From Acidobacteriota bacterium (lineage in GTDB: Bacteria; Acidobacteriota; Holophagae; Holophagales; Holophagaceae), in NCBI GenBank assembly GCA_016195985.1, contig JACPYP010000006.1, positions 62,001-126,000 of the forward strand: 64,000 nt of DNA, in the 5' to 3' direction. A program made the translations under genes and the position numbers. Positions 33,986 through 41,540 of this stretch are shown here, piece after piece (within the stretch, counting starts at the first letter, position 1; every line of letters starts with the position of its first letter). The notes beneath the pieces are model-generated. The model saw nothing but the letters and a program-made list of their open reading frames with translations. It was not told the origin of the DNA and searched no databases.

Positions 33986-34641
33986 GTCCGCTCCCGGGAG
34001 CGCAGCCACGCGATGCCCATGAGCACCAGCAACGCGAAGGCGAGCAGCAGCAGGGCCGTGCGGTTGGCGCCGGCCATGTCGAAGGACTGCACCTGATCGA
34101 AGAGCGCGATGGAAGCCGTGCGCGTCCTGCCTGGCAGGCTTCCGCCCACCATCAACACCACGCCGAACTCTCCGATGGCGTGCGCGAAGCTGAGGATCAT
34201 GGCCGAGAGCAGGCCCCGCCACGCCAGGGGCAAGGCCACCCGCAGGTAGATGCCCGGAGGCCGCGAACCCAAGGTGCTGGCGGCCTCCAGCAAGCGCCGG
34301 TCGACGCTGCCCAGGGAGGCCACCAGGGGCTGGAGGAAGAAGGGCAGGTTCGTGACCACCTGGGCCAGCAGCAGGCCCTGGAAGCTGAACACCAGGCGGG
34401 CCCCCGTAAGCGCCTCCCAGGCCTGGCCGACGGGGCTTCGGGGGCCCAGGGCCACGATGAGGTAGAAGCCCAGCACCGTCGGCGGCAAGACGAGCGGCAG
34501 CGAGGTCAGGGCTTCCAGCAGCAGCTTGCCGCGGAAGCGTCCGAAGGCCAGAGGCCAAGCCAGGGCGATGCCCAGCGGCACCAGCAGTCCAGTGGAAAGG
34601 GCCGCCAGCCGCAGGCTGAGGCGAATGGCCTCCCAATCCAT
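33976..34641 (-). CDS. modB: molybdate ABC transporter permease
   Basis: 221 residues with about five membrane segments and the permease loop motif EAASTLGSRPPGIYLRVALP (EAA motif, G and P in the expected spacing). LPLVLPPTVLGFYLIVALG and FAHAIGEFGVVLMVGG are typical of ModB. The start overlaps the stop of modA by one base and the end overlaps modC by ten bases. Confidence 0.9.
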   Translation of the reverse strand: MDWEAIRLSLRLAALSTGLLVPLGIALAWPLAFGRFRGKLLLEALTSLPLVLPPTVLGFYLIVALGPRSPVGQAWEALTGARLVFSFQGLLLAQVVTNLPFFLQPLVASLGSVDRRLLEAASTLGSRPPGIYLRVALPLAWRGLLSAMILSFAHAIGEFGVVLMVGGSLPGRTRTASIALFDQVQSFDMAGANRTALLLLAFALLVLMGIAWLRSRERTWS

Positions 34642-35420
34642 CAGGGCGCCCCGAACCCGTGCTTGGCCAGCAGGGCCTGGCCCTCGGCGCCGGTGAGGAA
34701 GGCCCGGAAGGCCCGGGCCAGCTCCGGATTCGAGGCGCGCTTCAGGATCACGCCCGCCTGCCGCAAAGGCGGATAGGCCGAACTGGGCACTTTCCAGATC
34801 AGGCCAGCCTGGCGCAGGGCCGGATGGTCGGCCTGGGAGAAGGAGATGAGCCCGGCCTCTGCTGCGCCTGCCTGGAGAAACTGCGCCGCCTGGGCGATGT
34901 TGTCCGCAAAGACCAGCCGGGATTTCACGGCCTCATGGAGGCCTGCCTGCCGCAGGGCCGCCTCCCCGGCCCGTCCGTAGGGCGCCACCTGGGGATTGGC
35001 TGTGGCGATCTTCTTCACCCGGGCGTCGAGGAGCAGCCTGAGGCCGTCCTTGGCGGGATCCAGGCCCAGATCCCTGCGCACCCAAAGCGTCAGGGCGCCG
35101 GTGGCGTAGGGGAAGGGCCCTTCCGGGGTGGCCAGTCCGGCCTTCTGCACCTGCTCGGGAAAACCGGTGTCGGCGGCGAGGAACACATCAAAGGGCGCCC
35201 CCTGCTGGATCTGGGCCGTGAGACTCCCGGAGGCGCCGAAGGAAAGCTGCAGCCGGGCCCCGGGGTGGCTCGCCTCGAAGCGGGCCTTGAGCTCTTCCAG
35301 CACGCCGCGGAGATCCCCGGCGGCGGCGATGGCCAGCGGAGCGGATGCGCTCTGCGCATGGAGCCGCCCGAAGCAGCCCAGGCACACAGCCAGGACGGCG
35401 GTCAGAAGGCTGCGGAGCAT
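34641..35420 (-). CDS. modA: molybdate-binding periplasmic protein
   Basis: 259 residues with a signal peptide (LRSLLTAVLAVCLGCFGRLH). ModA-type features are LAIAAAGDLRGVLEELKARF, LSFGASGSLTAQIQQGAPFD, VFLAADTGFPEQVQKAGL, the region YGRAGEAALRQAG and AGLISFSQADHP. It delivers molybdate to ModBC; tungstate would also be bound in many members. The ATG at 35420 is chosen because GGAGG stands before it and the signal sequence starts there. No obvious ModE palindrome was seen in the 100 bp upstream. Confidence 0.88.
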   Translation of the reverse strand: MLRSLLTAVLAVCLGCFGRLHAQSASAPLAIAAAGDLRGVLEELKARFEASHPGARLQLSFGASGSLTAQIQQGAPFDVFLAADTGFPEQVQKAGLATPEGPFPYATGALTLWVRRDLGLDPAKDGLRLLLDARVKKIATANPQVAPYGRAGEAALRQAGLHEAVKSRLVFADNIAQAAQFLQAGAAEAGLISFSQADHPALRQAGLIWKVPSSAYPPLRQAGVILKRASNPELARAFRAFLTGAEGQALLAKHGFGAP

Positions 35421-35519
35421 GAAACCTCCCGGGCTTTTGGGGTGAAAGGTTGTTATCCCACACATCCCCGGGCTTGGAAACTCACTCTTGAGCTTGGGCG
35501 CGTTCCTAGTCCTTCTGCC

Positions 35520-35900
35520 CTAGTTCTGCTGCGAGGCCACGGCGGCGGTGATCCAGGCTTCGAGCGAGGCCTGGGCGTCGTCATCCATGCCCAGGAACTG
35601 GATGCCGATGCCCACCATTTCGAGAGGGTCCCCCACGAGGCGGCCACCCAGCACGTAGGAGACCGCGGCGATGATGGGCTGCTTGGGCAGTTCGGGATGC
35701 AGCAGCACCAGGCCCTCCAGGACCGCGCCCCGCTCGAACAGACGGGCATCCCGCATCCCCACCAGGGCGAAGCAGCCCCCGGTGCTCAGGTTGGTGATAC
35801 GGACCTCCTGGTAGGCATGTCCCTTCAGAGTAAAGGAGATGCCGAATTCAGGGCCGACGATGATGCGGCGGGTATCGCGTCGATCAGCGAAGGTGCTCAT
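35520..35900 (-). CDS. PilZ-domain protein
   Basis: 126 residues, a single PilZ domain. The c-di-GMP-binding elements are RRDTRR near the N terminus and ITNLSTGGCF (the [D/N]xSxxG motif) about 30 residues later. The rest is beta-barrel-like, with MVGIGIQFLGMDD near the end. It should act as a small c-di-GMP receptor in the cytoplasm, for motility, adhesion or polysaccharide control. It stands alone between modA and the ribosomal protein gene. Confidence 0.8.
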   Translation of the reverse strand: MSTFADRRDTRRIIVGPEFGISFTLKGHAYQEVRITNLSTGGCFALVGMRDARLFERGAVLEGLVLLHPELPKQPIIAAVSYVLGGRLVGDPLEMVGIGIQFLGMDDDAQASLEAWITAAVASQQN

Positions 35901-36113
35901 TCAGACTCCACATGCTGGGAAATCCTTGCTTGGGTATCGGATGCTCCCAGGATAGACTGGATTTTCTGATCGGCCTGAACCCACCGGGGGACAGGGCGGA
36001 TTCCAAGGATCCGGCCCTGACGGCGTAGGACGCCGTCTCACCCACGCGGAGACAACGCGAGCACCACAGCGCTGGCCGGAACCAACCCCACTTTCATCCC
36101 ACTGGGAGAATCC

Positions 36114-36566
36114 ATGGAAATCCTTCTGATCGAGAACGTCACCCATCTGGGCGTGCGCGGCGATGTCGTGAACGTCAAGGATGGCTACGCCCGCAACTTC
36201 CTCCTGCCCCGCAAGATGGCCCTGCCTGTCACCGCCGGCAACAAGCGCCAGATCGAGCTGGAAAAGGTCCGCGCCGAGAAGCTCCGCGCCAAGGAACTGG
36301 CCGACGCCAAGAGCCTGGCCGAGAAGCTGGAAGCCATCAGCCTCGCCGTGGCCAAGAAGGCCGGCGAGAACGGCCACCTCTTCGGTTCCGTCACCAACGC
36401 CGATGTGGCTGAGCTCTTCAAGGGCAAGGGCTTCACCCTGGACCGCCGCGACATCACCGTGCCCCACATCAAGGATGCCGGCACCTACGTGGTCGACGTG
36501 CGCCTGTACAGCGGCGTCCACGCCAAGGTCAATCTGGAAGTCAGCGCCGCCGCGACCGCTGAGTAA
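36114..36566 (+). CDS. rplI: 50S ribosomal protein L9
   Basis: 150 residues, the usual length. The N-terminal domain shows MEILLIENVTHLGVRGDVVN and GYARNFLLPRKMALP, followed by the long connecting helix (about 40-75, NKRQIELEKVRAEKLRAK) and the C-terminal domain (GHLFGSVTNADVAELFKGKG). GGGAG stands five bases before the ATG. The usual partners rpsF and rpsR are not adjacent upstream. Confidence 0.95.
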   Translation: MEILLIENVTHLGVRGDVVNVKDGYARNFLLPRKMALPVTAGNKRQIELEKVRAEKLRAKELADAKSLAEKLEAISLAVAKKAGENGHLFGSVTNADVAELFKGKGFTLDRRDITVPHIKDAGTYVVDVRLYSGVHAKVNLEVSAAATAE

Positions 36567-36592
36567 GCTCTGCCCCCACAGTTCCCATCCGG

Positions 36593-36612
36593 CCGGCGCC
36601 GCGGGGCGCCGG
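36593..36612. other. GC hairpin between rplI and the HU gene
   Basis: Perfect 8-bp stem CCGGCGCC/GGCGCCGG with a GCGG loop. No T tract follows, so it may weaken read-through or stabilise the rplI mRNA rather than terminate. Confidence 0.5.
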
Positions 36613-36670
36613 TCCACGGGATTCGCGCGCAGCCGGGAATCCCGCCCATTCCATTCCAAGGAGTCCATCC

Positions 36671-36970
36671 ATGGCCAAGACCTCTTCCAAGCCTGAAACC
36701 CTCGGCATCGCTGAACTCGCCGCCAACCTCGCGGAGGCCCAGGATCTCTCCAAGGCCCGCGCCAAGGCCATCCTGGACGGCGTCCGCGACCACATCGTCG
36801 AGACCCTGCTCTCCGGCAACCGCGTGAACCTCTTCGGCCTCGGCACCTTCGAAGTGCGCGCCACCAAGGAGAAGATGGGCCGCAACCCCAAGACCGGCGA
36901 AAGCATCCAGATCCCCGCCGGCCGCAAGGTCGTCTTTAAGACTGCGAAAGGCCTGAAGGATCAGATGTAA
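36671..36970 (+). CDS. HU-family DNA-binding protein
   Basis: 99 residues with the HU/IHF fold: helical part AKAILDGVRDHIVETLLSG, then NRVNLFGLGTFEVRATKEKM, GRNPKTGESIQIPAGRKVVF (the DNA-minor-groove arm) and TAKGLKDQM. It bends and compacts DNA. AAGGAG lies before the ATG. Separated from rplI by about 100 bp with a GC hairpin and followed by a strong terminator. Confidence 0.93.
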   Translation: MAKTSSKPETLGIAELAANLAEAQDLSKARAKAILDGVRDHIVETLLSGNRVNLFGLGTFEVRATKEKMGRNPKTGESIQIPAGRKVVFKTAKGLKDQM

Positions 36971-37050
36971 CCGACCGCCGGGTGACGGAGGACGCGCCGG
37001 TGGCGCGTTCGGAGTCGGGGCCCGGCGAGGAGGTTATGCCACAGACGCAG

Positions 37051-37072
37051 AAGGCCGCCGAAAGGCGGCCTT
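37051..37072 (+). terminator. terminator after the HU gene
   Basis: Stem AAGGCCGCC/GGCGGCCTT closed by a GAAA tetraloop, followed by CGTCGTT. The flanks CCACAGACGCAGAAG and CGGCCTTCGTCGTTCA are repeated at 38271-38302. Confidence 0.75.
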
Positions 37073-37231
37073 CGTCGTTCAGGAGAGACGACCTTGCGGC
37101 CGTGCAAGGTTCGCTTCACGATCCGACCGCAGCCGCAGACAAGGGAGGAGCGGGCCGCAGCGGCGAAGCCGATGCGGGGGCGCAACCCCGAGGGCCGGAG
37201 GCCCGAGCCAGGACCGACCGCGCCACTCATT

Positions 37232-37606
37232 TCATTTGGACCCAGCCTTTTTCAGCCGGTCAGCCAAGAATATTGCGGCTTGAAGAGGGGCGGCTCCAAG
37301 GAATAGCAGCTGATGGAGTCGAGGTTCGATTTTTAAGCGGCGGCCACCCCAGTACGAGGTGCCCATATAGGCCAAAACTGACACCACAAGGAGAATCGGG
37401 GAATCTGTGATGGCGGCAGGGAGAAGAAAGAGAATCGTGGCTATCCAGAAGACGAACGAAAAAAACAGCCAACCCGTGAATATGGTGAAAAGTCTGAAGC
37501 ACAAAGAGAGAGTGAACGTTGACTTTAAGGCATTAAGGGTGGGCATCGAGAAGAAGACACATAGGGCTGCACAGCTGATGACAAGCCATCCAAAGAAAAA
37601 AAACAT
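37232..37606 (-). CDS. small hypothetical membrane protein
   Basis: 124 residues from an ATG at 37606; the frame continues upstream without a convincing start. Four hydrophobic segments are seen (MFFFFGWLVISCAALCVFF, LFTIFTGWLFFSFVFWIATI, ILLVVSVLAYMGTSYWGG, LHQLLFLGAAPLQAAIFLAD). No family is recognised. The base composition is clearly lower in GC than in neighbouring genes, which suggests acquisition or relaxed selection. It lies inside the repeat-bracketed island together with a transposase remnant. Confidence 0.5.
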   Translation of the reverse strand: MFFFFGWLVISCAALCVFFSMPTLNALKSTFTLSLCFRLFTIFTGWLFFSFVFWIATILFLLPAAITDSPILLVVSVLAYMGTSYWGGRRLKIEPRLHQLLFLGAAPLQAAIFLADRLKKAGSK

Positions 37607-37861
37607 TGCGATGTTATGTACCAACGTTGGTAATCCTTTTGGCGGTGACAAGCTGAGCTTAACCGGCGGGCGAACAATGTGGCGTGTTTGAAAACAAGGT
37701 CCCGGAAGCTTTTCCTGCGCGGGCAAATGATCGCACGAGCACGACACGGGCCAAGAGCGCAACGGAAGCGCCGTGGCCGGCACACAAGTTGCGGCCCCGC
37801 GAAGCTTTGTCCCGCGTCGTGTCCGTGCTGTGTGGCTCCGCAGTGCCGGAGAAGCAGGTCA

Positions 37862-38241
37862 TCAGGCTGGCTGAGGAGAATGGGGTTTGTGCTGGATCAG
37901 GACGGCCCTCATGACCTGGGCTCGTTTCCTCATCAGGGCGCCGAGGGCGTATTCTTGGGTTTCCCCTGGTTCACCAGATGGCGGTAGAAACTCCCGAGGG
38001 GTATGGCGGTTCGGTTGGCCGAGACGGCGGCCATGTGGAGGACCGTCCGGACGTGAACCCCTCCAATCTGGCACATGCGGGTGCGCCCCCGGACGCTGCT
38101 GCCCGAGTCGTAGCGGCGAGGAGAGACACCCACGAAGGCGGTCAGTTGCCGTCCGCGCTGGAAAGCACGCAGGTCTCCGGCTTCGCCCAGCAGGGTGGGG
38201 TCGCTTTGAAGCGTCATCGAATCGCCTAGATTCAGTGGCAA
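37862..38241 (-). pseudogene. IS110-family transposase remnant (C-terminal, frameshifted)
   Basis: The frame from 38241 encodes the conserved end of an IS110-type transposase: GRQLTAFVGVSPRRYDSGSS, RGRTRMCQIGGVHVRTVLHM, then SFYRHLVNQGKPKN. The expected continuation (EYALGALMRKRAQVMRAVL) is in another frame (reading to 37862), so a frameshift separates them. The N-terminal RuvC-like half is missing and no terminal repeats were recognised. Not functional. Confidence 0.8.
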
Positions 38242-38322
38242 ATTCTACGACTTCGTCAAAAGGTCCGAATCCACAGACGCAGAAGCCGGCCTTCGTCGTT
38301 CATGCGAGGCAGCAGCGAACGC

Positions 38323-39270
38323 TTACAGGGGCCTCACGGGGAAGCAGATCTCCAGCTCGAAGCGACCTTCGAGATCCGTGTCGGGATTGTTCAGGTAGAT
38401 CTCCAGGGCCGGACGCCCGTCGGGTTGGTAGCCGCTGCCAGGAAGCCAGTCTCCGACGAGGGTCTCCCAGGGACCGGCGTATTCGTGGAGGAGCACGCGA
38501 ACTCTCGCGATGGCGTAAAGACCGCCCTCCAGAGGCTTGATGCCGATGAGTCCATCCGGAGCTGTGCCAGGGGGCACGGTGAGCGCCACTTCCAGGCGCT
38601 GCTTCGCGGCAGGCGTGAGGTTGGGGTTGTCCTGGAAGAGGCTGAGGTAGCGGGCCTCTGGGCCCATGAGGCCGCGGGGTCCAGCCCATGCGAAAAGCTG
38701 GTCGAAAAGGCGGCGGAACAGCGCAGCGTCGCCTTTGTACGAACCGATGTGCCGGATGTAGGCGAGGGTGGCAGATTCCAGGCGGCGCACCTGGACGTCG
38801 ATGGGAAAGCGTGCCATGAGGATCTCCGATGGGCGGGCCGTCGGGCCCGGCTCCGCTGAGGATCCATGAGGAGCCTCCTCCCCCGCTTTCCACGCGTTGC
38901 GGTTCGTTTGACAGATCTTGCGTTTCCGCCATTCGCTGGCTGACAGGCCGTAGGCCTGCTTGAAGGCCCGGGCGAAGGCGCTGGAGCCGGAGAAGCCGCA
39001 GTCCAGGGCGATTTCGGTGATGGTTTTGCGATGGTCGAAGGTCAGCAGCTTGGCGGCGCGCTCCAGCCTCAGGCGGTGGATGTGGGCCTGGAGCGTCTCG
39101 CCCATCCAGGCGGAGAAGAGCCGGTGGAAGTGGAACGGGCTGAAGCAAGCGACGGCCGCGAGCCGCTCCAGATCCAGCAGCTCGACGAGGTGGGCTTGGA
39201 TGTGATCCACCACCCGGTTCATGCGGGCGGCGTACTCGCGGCGCGTGGTCTCGGAGGCCCCTTCAGTCAT
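38323..39270 (-). CDS. AraC-family regulator with GyrI-like effector domain
   Basis: 315 residues. The N-terminal AraC-type double helix-turn-helix (about 15-115) shows LERLAAVACFSPFHFHRLFS and ITEIALDCGFSGSSAFARAF. After a linker follows a GyrI/SOUL-like small-molecule-binding domain (about 160-315: RRLESATLAYIRHIGSYKG, GWLPGSGYQPDGRPALEIYL-type elements, LEGRFELEICFPVRP). This is the Rob/SoxS-GyrI arrangement often found in regulators of multidrug or stress responses. No obvious target gene adjoins; the iron-storage genes to the right run in the same direction. Confidence 0.87.
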   Translation of the reverse strand: MTEGASETTRREYAARMNRVVDHIQAHLVELLDLERLAAVACFSPFHFHRLFSAWMGETLQAHIHRLRLERAAKLLTFDHRKTITEIALDCGFSGSSAFARAFKQAYGLSASEWRKRKICQTNRNAWKAGEEAPHGSSAEPGPTARPSEILMARFPIDVQVRRLESATLAYIRHIGSYKGDAALFRRLFDQLFAWAGPRGLMGPEARYLSLFQDNPNLTPAAKQRLEVALTVPPGTAPDGLIGIKPLEGGLYAIARVRVLLHEYAGPWETLVGDWLPGSGYQPDGRPALEIYLNNPDTDLEGRFELEICFPVRPL

Positions 39271-39362
39271 GATCCCACCCTAGCAGCGGCAGGTTGGCCC
39301 TTCAGGAGCCAACCCGCCACCCCGGCGGAAGCAGGCAGGACGAGCCGCCGGCGTTTCCGCCG

Positions 39363-39857
39363 CTACCGGACCGTGCGCTTCCCCATCTTGGAATCCAGGT
39401 ACCAGATGGCCCCTCCCTGGTCGCCCACGGCGTGGAGGTGGTCCACGATCTCGCCGACGCGGGCCTCTTCCTCCACCTGCTCCGTGACGTACCACTGGAG
39501 CGCGATCTCGCTGGCGTAGTCCTTTTCGGCCCGGGCCAGCTCGAACAGGGCGTTGATCCGCACGGTGATCGCCTTCTCGTGGGAGAGAATGGCCTCGAAG
39601 ACCTGGATGACGCCGCCGAACTCGACGGGAGGCGCATCGATGGCTTGAAGCTCCAGCTTGCCCCCGCGGTCGAGCACGAAGTCGATGAGCCGGGCGGCAT
39701 GGGCCGTTTCCTCCGAGGCCTGCACCTTGAGCCACTGGGCGAAGCCCTTGAAGCTCTTCCCGGTGCAGTGGGCGCTCATGGCCAGGTACAGCTGGGCCGA
39801 GAACTGCTCCAGGTTGATCTGCGCGTTCAGCGCGCGCTGCATGGTTTGGCTGATCAC
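39363..39857 (-). CDS. bacterial non-haem ferritin
   Basis: 164 residues of FtnA type. The ferroxidase-centre residues are suggested by NLEQFSAQLYLAMSAHC (Glu), VQASEETAHAARLIDFVLD (Glu and His) and the glutamates of QWYVTEQVEEEARVGEIVDH. It forms a 24-subunit iron-storage shell. The GTG start at 39857 has AGGAGG four bases upstream and is much better than upstream alternatives. It is 47 bp downstream of the HemS-like gene on the same strand and probably shares its transcript, so iron released from haem could be stored directly. Confidence 0.9.
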   Translation of the reverse strand: MISQTMQRALNAQINLEQFSAQLYLAMSAHCTGKSFKGFAQWLKVQASEETAHAARLIDFVLDRGGKLELQAIDAPPVEFGGVIQVFEAILSHEKAITVRINALFELARAEKDYASEIALQWYVTEQVEEEARVGEIVDHLHAVGDQGGAIWYLDSKMGKRTVR

Positions 39858-39904
39858 GATGCCTCCTAGGTGGGCTGGAGTGTAGCTCTTCGCGGGGTGT
39901 TTCG

Positions 39905-40918
39905 TCAGTGGAATCGTTGCGCCTCGAAGCGCCCGATGAGGCCCTGCCAGCCCTGCTGAACCACGGGGCATGGATCTTCCGGGCCCGACAGCGCCAACAC
40001 CTGATCGCCGTTGGCGTCGTAGCACTCGAAACGCAGGCGTTCCGTCTTCGCGGGCGGCTGCGCCACGAGCCAGGTGCTGGCGATGTTCCCGGGGCATAGG
40101 GTCAGAAGCGTCTGGGCCATCCGGATCTCCCATTCCCGGGGCCCCTTGTCGAACCCGCTGATGCGGGATTCCAGCGCCTGGATGCAGTGCCGGTTCCCCA
40201 GACGGACGTGGAGGGGAAGGCCCGATTCCGCAATGTCCCCGACGAAGGCGCCGAAGCAGTGGAGGTCGACCGGCGTGGTGAAGAGGCCCTCCATGGCTCT
40301 GAGGGCCGTCACCCGTTTCACGCCGAGGGGTTCCAGGCGGAGCTCCAGGTCCCGTTCGGACCCGGCCTCGCACCAGGCTTCCTTCAGCAGCCAGGCCGGG
40401 CAGGCTCCGCCCTCCTGGCGCTCTGGCGGATCCGGCAAGGCCTGGAGGCAGTTCCAGCAGCCCCGGTGCCGGCAAATGAGATCGATGAACCCCTCCCAGG
40501 CGCCGGAATCCCAAAGGGTGATCTGGTGGGCCAGCTGGCCCGTTTCGCCATAGAAGAGCAGGCAGGGCGGCGTGTCGGTGAAATCCTGGCCCCGGTTCAG
40601 GACGGCCACGGAATGCCGCCAGGACTGATCCAGCCACCGCAGCCCTCCCCCATCCCCGAAGATCGCCGTTCCTTCGGGCCAGGGCCGGATGTCCCTCACC
40701 CGTTCCCGGCGCGTGCAGGAGACCGCGCCGTTTCCGGTGGTGTAGTCGGCGGAACCCAACGCCGGCAGCTCATCCAGGATCGCCCACGCCTGCCGTTGCA
40801 GCGGCAGGATCCGCACATCCTTCCGCCGCCGGAGGTTTTCAAGGTCGGAGGCGCTCCGCCCGGCTAAGCCGCCTGGGCATCCAAGGAACGACGCGATCCA
40901 GCGGTCCTCATTGGTCAT
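39905..40918 (-). CDS. divergent HemS/ChuS-like haem-handling protein
   Basis: 337 residues from an ATG with GGGAGG six bases upstream. There are two similar halves. The first has GTAIFGDGGGLRWLDQSWRH, the second GDIAESGLPLHVRLGNRHCI followed by ASTWLVAQPPAKTERLRFEC and YDANGDQVLALSGPEDP. These parallel the repeated segments of HemS/ChuS proteins (acidic residue, LRLFL-type strand, histidine, then a hydrophobic strand and DAxG). That family binds and degrades haem in the cytoplasm. Similarity is weak, so the call depends partly on context: a Fur-box-like promoter upstream and ferritin downstream. Otherwise an unknown protein. Confidence 0.5.
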   Translation of the reverse strand: MTNEDRWIASFLGCPGGLAGRSASDLENLRRRKDVRILPLQRQAWAILDELPALGSADYTTGNGAVSCTRRERVRDIRPWPEGTAIFGDGGGLRWLDQSWRHSVAVLNRGQDFTDTPPCLLFYGETGQLAHQITLWDSGAWEGFIDLICRHRGCWNCLQALPDPPERQEGGACPAWLLKEAWCEAGSERDLELRLEPLGVKRVTALRAMEGLFTTPVDLHCFGAFVGDIAESGLPLHVRLGNRHCIQALESRISGFDKGPREWEIRMAQTLLTLCPGNIASTWLVAQPPAKTERLRFECYDANGDQVLALSGPEDPCPVVQQGWQGLIGRFEAQRFH

Positions 40919-41066
40919 GACGCGCCTCCCGCGGCGAGCCGGATTCCTCCCCGATGGCCCCGGAAACCTCCGGCGCCCCTTCCCCCGGGCGCTGCGCACA
41001 GGGGCCGGATTCGCCCGGCAGCATCAGGACGCGCAGGGTTCCTACGGGACCACGGATGCGGATCAT
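40908..41066 (-). CDS. small protein, 52 residues, first gene of the iron/haem unit
   Basis: ATG at 41066 preceded by GAGGAG at five bases; the frame (MIRIRGPVGTLRVLMLPGES at the start) ends 11 bases inside the HemS-like gene, so translation is probably coupled. The position is that of HemP-type small proteins in haem operons, but the sequence does not show the HemP pattern. Pro/Gly/Glu-rich C-terminal half. Confidence 0.5.
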   Translation of the reverse strand: MIRIRGPVGTLRVLMLPGESGPCAQRPGEGAPEVSGAIGEESGSPREARHDQ

Positions 41067-41131
41067 CGGATCTCCTCTCAGAGGCGTCGTCAGCCAGGCA
41101 GATCCTGGCGGGGAGGTTCGGAACTGAATGT

Positions 41132-41160
41132 ATCATACTGAGATTAAGTCTCAATATGAT
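41132..41160 (-). promoter_or_regulatory. Fur-box-like inverted repeat and promoter of the haem/ferritin unit
   Basis: A 29-bp inverted repeat (12-5-12, one mismatch) with TGAGATTAAGTCTCA at its centre (41139-41153). This agrees at 12 of the 14 defined positions with the 7-1-7 form TGAGAATNATTCTCA used by Fur-type repressors. On the minus strand TTGAGA (41154-41149) followed after 16 bases by TACATT forms a possible promoter that the repeat would cover. It lies about 70 bp upstream of the 52-residue ORF. Confidence 0.6.
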
Positions 41161-41540
41161 TTAAATCACATCCCTCTTCCCGGTCCATCGACTATCGAGT
41201 CTTTTAAGAGAGGTCTGAATGGAGGATTATCCATGTTTCATATGGTGTATATCTTTATTCGAATAAATAAATTAAAGAAATAATGATGGCGCTTTTATGC
41301 AACCGCAATAGATGAGAGCTAAGCATGCCAGGATCCACCTTGTGCAAAGGCGGCTCAAATTCAAGCCCCTCCACCCAGAAGCCGTAACGTGCTTAGTTGA
41401 AAACACTGAACATTATAGTGTGAATTGTCGTCGTTATTCCTGGCGTGGTGGGCTTGACACCGCTTCCGCCTGAGCCCTGGACGCGAGTTTTGATCGCCCT
41501 CGGATGGCCGGAGAGGCCGCCGGGGAGGAAGCGGAACGCC
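41161..41540. other. AT-rich intergenic region, no gene recognised
   Basis: About 380 bp (474 bp if the Fur-box region is included) without a supported gene. The part from about 41210 to 41290 is strongly AT-rich (ATCTTTATTCGAATAAATAA and beyond), unlike the rest of the window. A 16-codon frame from an ATG with GGAGG upstream exists at about 41234 but is too short to judge. No known riboswitch motif was identified. Confidence 0.6.

Larger units (their letters stand above)
37039..38302. repeat. direct repeats bracketing a degraded 1.2-kb island
   Basis: CCACAGACGCAGAAG plus CGGCCTTCGTCGTTCA occur at 37039-37081 (with a hairpin between the two blocks) and at 38271-38302 (without most of that hairpin). 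Between them lie a small membrane-protein ORF of lower GC and an IS110 remnant. This is either a repeated terminator or the footprint of an insertion/duplication. Confidence 0.65.

Noticed and set aside
34659-35969. 436-codon rightward frame across modA and the PilZ gene
   Set aside because: Covers two recognised leftward genes and their intergenic region; no domain and no ribosome site.
36971-37231. Possible structured RNA gene after HU
   Set aside because: Only the terminator hairpin is convincing; the rest is GC-rich without consistent pairing.
37679-37987. Overlapping rightward frames in the degraded island
   Set aside because: No similarity, no ribosome site, and they run over the transposase remnant.
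41234-41284. Possible 16-codon leader peptide in the AT-rich gap
   Set aside because: It has GGAGG before ATG but is too short, with no regulatory codon run and no attenuator hairpin linked to it.
41280-41440. Possible c-di-GMP (GEMM) riboswitch upstream of the kinase at 41541
   Set aside because: Fragments such as GCAAAGGCGG look similar, but the ordered core and paired stems of GEMM could not be laid out.
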